A stretch of 64,000 nucleotides of DNA from Pseudomonadota bacterium (GTDB lineage: Bacteria; Myxococcota_A; UBA796; CAJQPC01). The stretch spans positions 62,001 to 126,000 of the forward strand of contig JAAESX010000091.1 of assembly GCA_024228935.1 (NCBI GenBank), given 5' to 3'. The translations under genes were made by a program, and so were the position numbers. How positions within the stretch are numbered: position 1 is the stretch's first letter; every line of letters starts with the position of its first letter. Positions 63,705-64,000 of the stretch are shown here, one piece after another. Under the pieces are notes generated by a model, which did no database searches, was not told the origin of the DNA, and saw nothing but the letters and a program-made list of their open reading frames with translations.

Positions 63705-64000
63705 TGATTTCCTTGCTCCTGGCGTACACCGGCTTCCTGGGGTGCACCGACGGCACCGGCGGCGACGAGGGGGACGACCCCGAGACCTGCTTCGACGGCG
63801 AAGACAACGACGCGGACGGCGAGATCGACTGCGACGACGCGGGCTGCTCGGACGTCGAGGGCTGCCTGTCCTCGACCGGTGACATCGTCATCAACGAGTT
63901 CATGGCCGCGAACGGCACGACCATCGAGACGCCCGAGGGCGCCTACTCGGACTGGATCGAGCTCTACAACGCCGGTGAAGAGAGCGTCGACATCGGTGAC
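63704..64000 (+). CDS. Lamin-tail-domain lipoprotein, N-terminal part (cut by window end)
   Basis: The ATG overlaps the DUF4956 stop (TGATG), so it is the fourth gene of this operon. The signal MISLLLAYTGFLGC ends at a lipobox (Cys14). A MopE-like acidic segment follows (CFDGEDNDADGEIDCDDAGC), then the start of a lamin-tail domain (VINEFMAANGTTIETPEG, SDWIELYNAGEESVDIGD). The first 99 residues are in the window. By analogy to known fusions the missing part may carry a CotH kinase domain, but this cannot be seen here. Confidence 0.9.
   Translation, partial: MISLLLAYTGFLGCTDGTGGDEGDDPETCFDGEDNDADGEIDCDDAGCSDVEGCLSSTGDIVINEFMAANGTTIETPEGAYSDWIELYNAGEESVDIGD

Overview
The window is about 70% GC, gene-dense and almost entirely protein-coding. 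Several traits point to a member of the Myxococcota (former Deltaproteobacteria), probably an uncultured lineage. These are a subtilase ending in a MYXO-CTERM-type tail, calcium-binding-like D-x-D-G-D-G-Y / C-D-x-x-D-N-D-C-D-G motifs of the MopE type, many lipoproteins with D-T-G-rich linkers, a dnaG-rpoD operon, and RNase P RNA downstream of a coiled-coil zinc-ribbon gene. No phage, insertion sequence, CRISPR array or rRNA was seen. No stretch longer than 300 bases lacks a gene.

Layout. 1-8.2 kb: the 3' end of a WD40 gene, then a giant 2,464-residue pentapeptide-repeat/TPR membrane protein on the minus strand. 8.2-18 kb is the housekeeping core: murA with a recognisable sigma-70 promoter, dnaG, rpoD, a CAU-anticodon tRNA, a zinc-ribbon protein, rnpB, maeB and a conserved unknown. 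18-27.7 kb: an OPT transporter and a minus-strand series of exported proteins, thymidine kinase, an unknown cytoplasmic protein, a lipoprotein and the S8 protease. 27.8-45.7 kb is a mosaic: SGNH-like proteins, MopE-like lipoprotein, an unusual flavoprotein-polyferredoxin fusion, a sulfatase-fold enzyme, an MBL hydrolase, a methyltransferase, a YfhO-like membrane protein, a PP2C phosphatase, an orphan ParA, an FHA-winged-helix protein and a frameshifted flavin oxidoreductase gene. 45.7-52.4 kb: a PhoD-like phosphatase, a DksA-like zinc finger, a GH31 glycosidase, a frameshifted MlaE-like permease gene with an intact MCE (MlaD) gene, and a trypsin-like protease.

52.4-64 kb is the most interesting region. 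Three exported CotH-type kinase-fold lipoproteins are interspersed with a parallel beta-helix lipoprotein, two related propeller-like lipoproteins and a lamin-tail-domain lipoprotein. They are followed by a tightly overlapping operon encoding a HlyD-like membrane-fusion protein, a VTC-type polyphosphate-polymerase-fold protein, a DUF4956 membrane protein and a second lamin-tail lipoprotein cut by the window end. This looks like one system that builds or modifies something at the cell surface, with phosphate or polyphosphate chemistry as the working guess.

Three window-wide patterns matter. Many genes have a TANNNT hexamer exactly 6-7 bases before the start codon, the signature of leaderless transcripts. 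Many lipoproteins have extremely short signal peptides (lipid-attachment Cys at residues 7-14). Convergent genes meet with almost no space for terminators. Two genes (near 44-45.7 kb and 50.3-50.8 kb) each carry two frameshifts, which may be real decay or assembly error.
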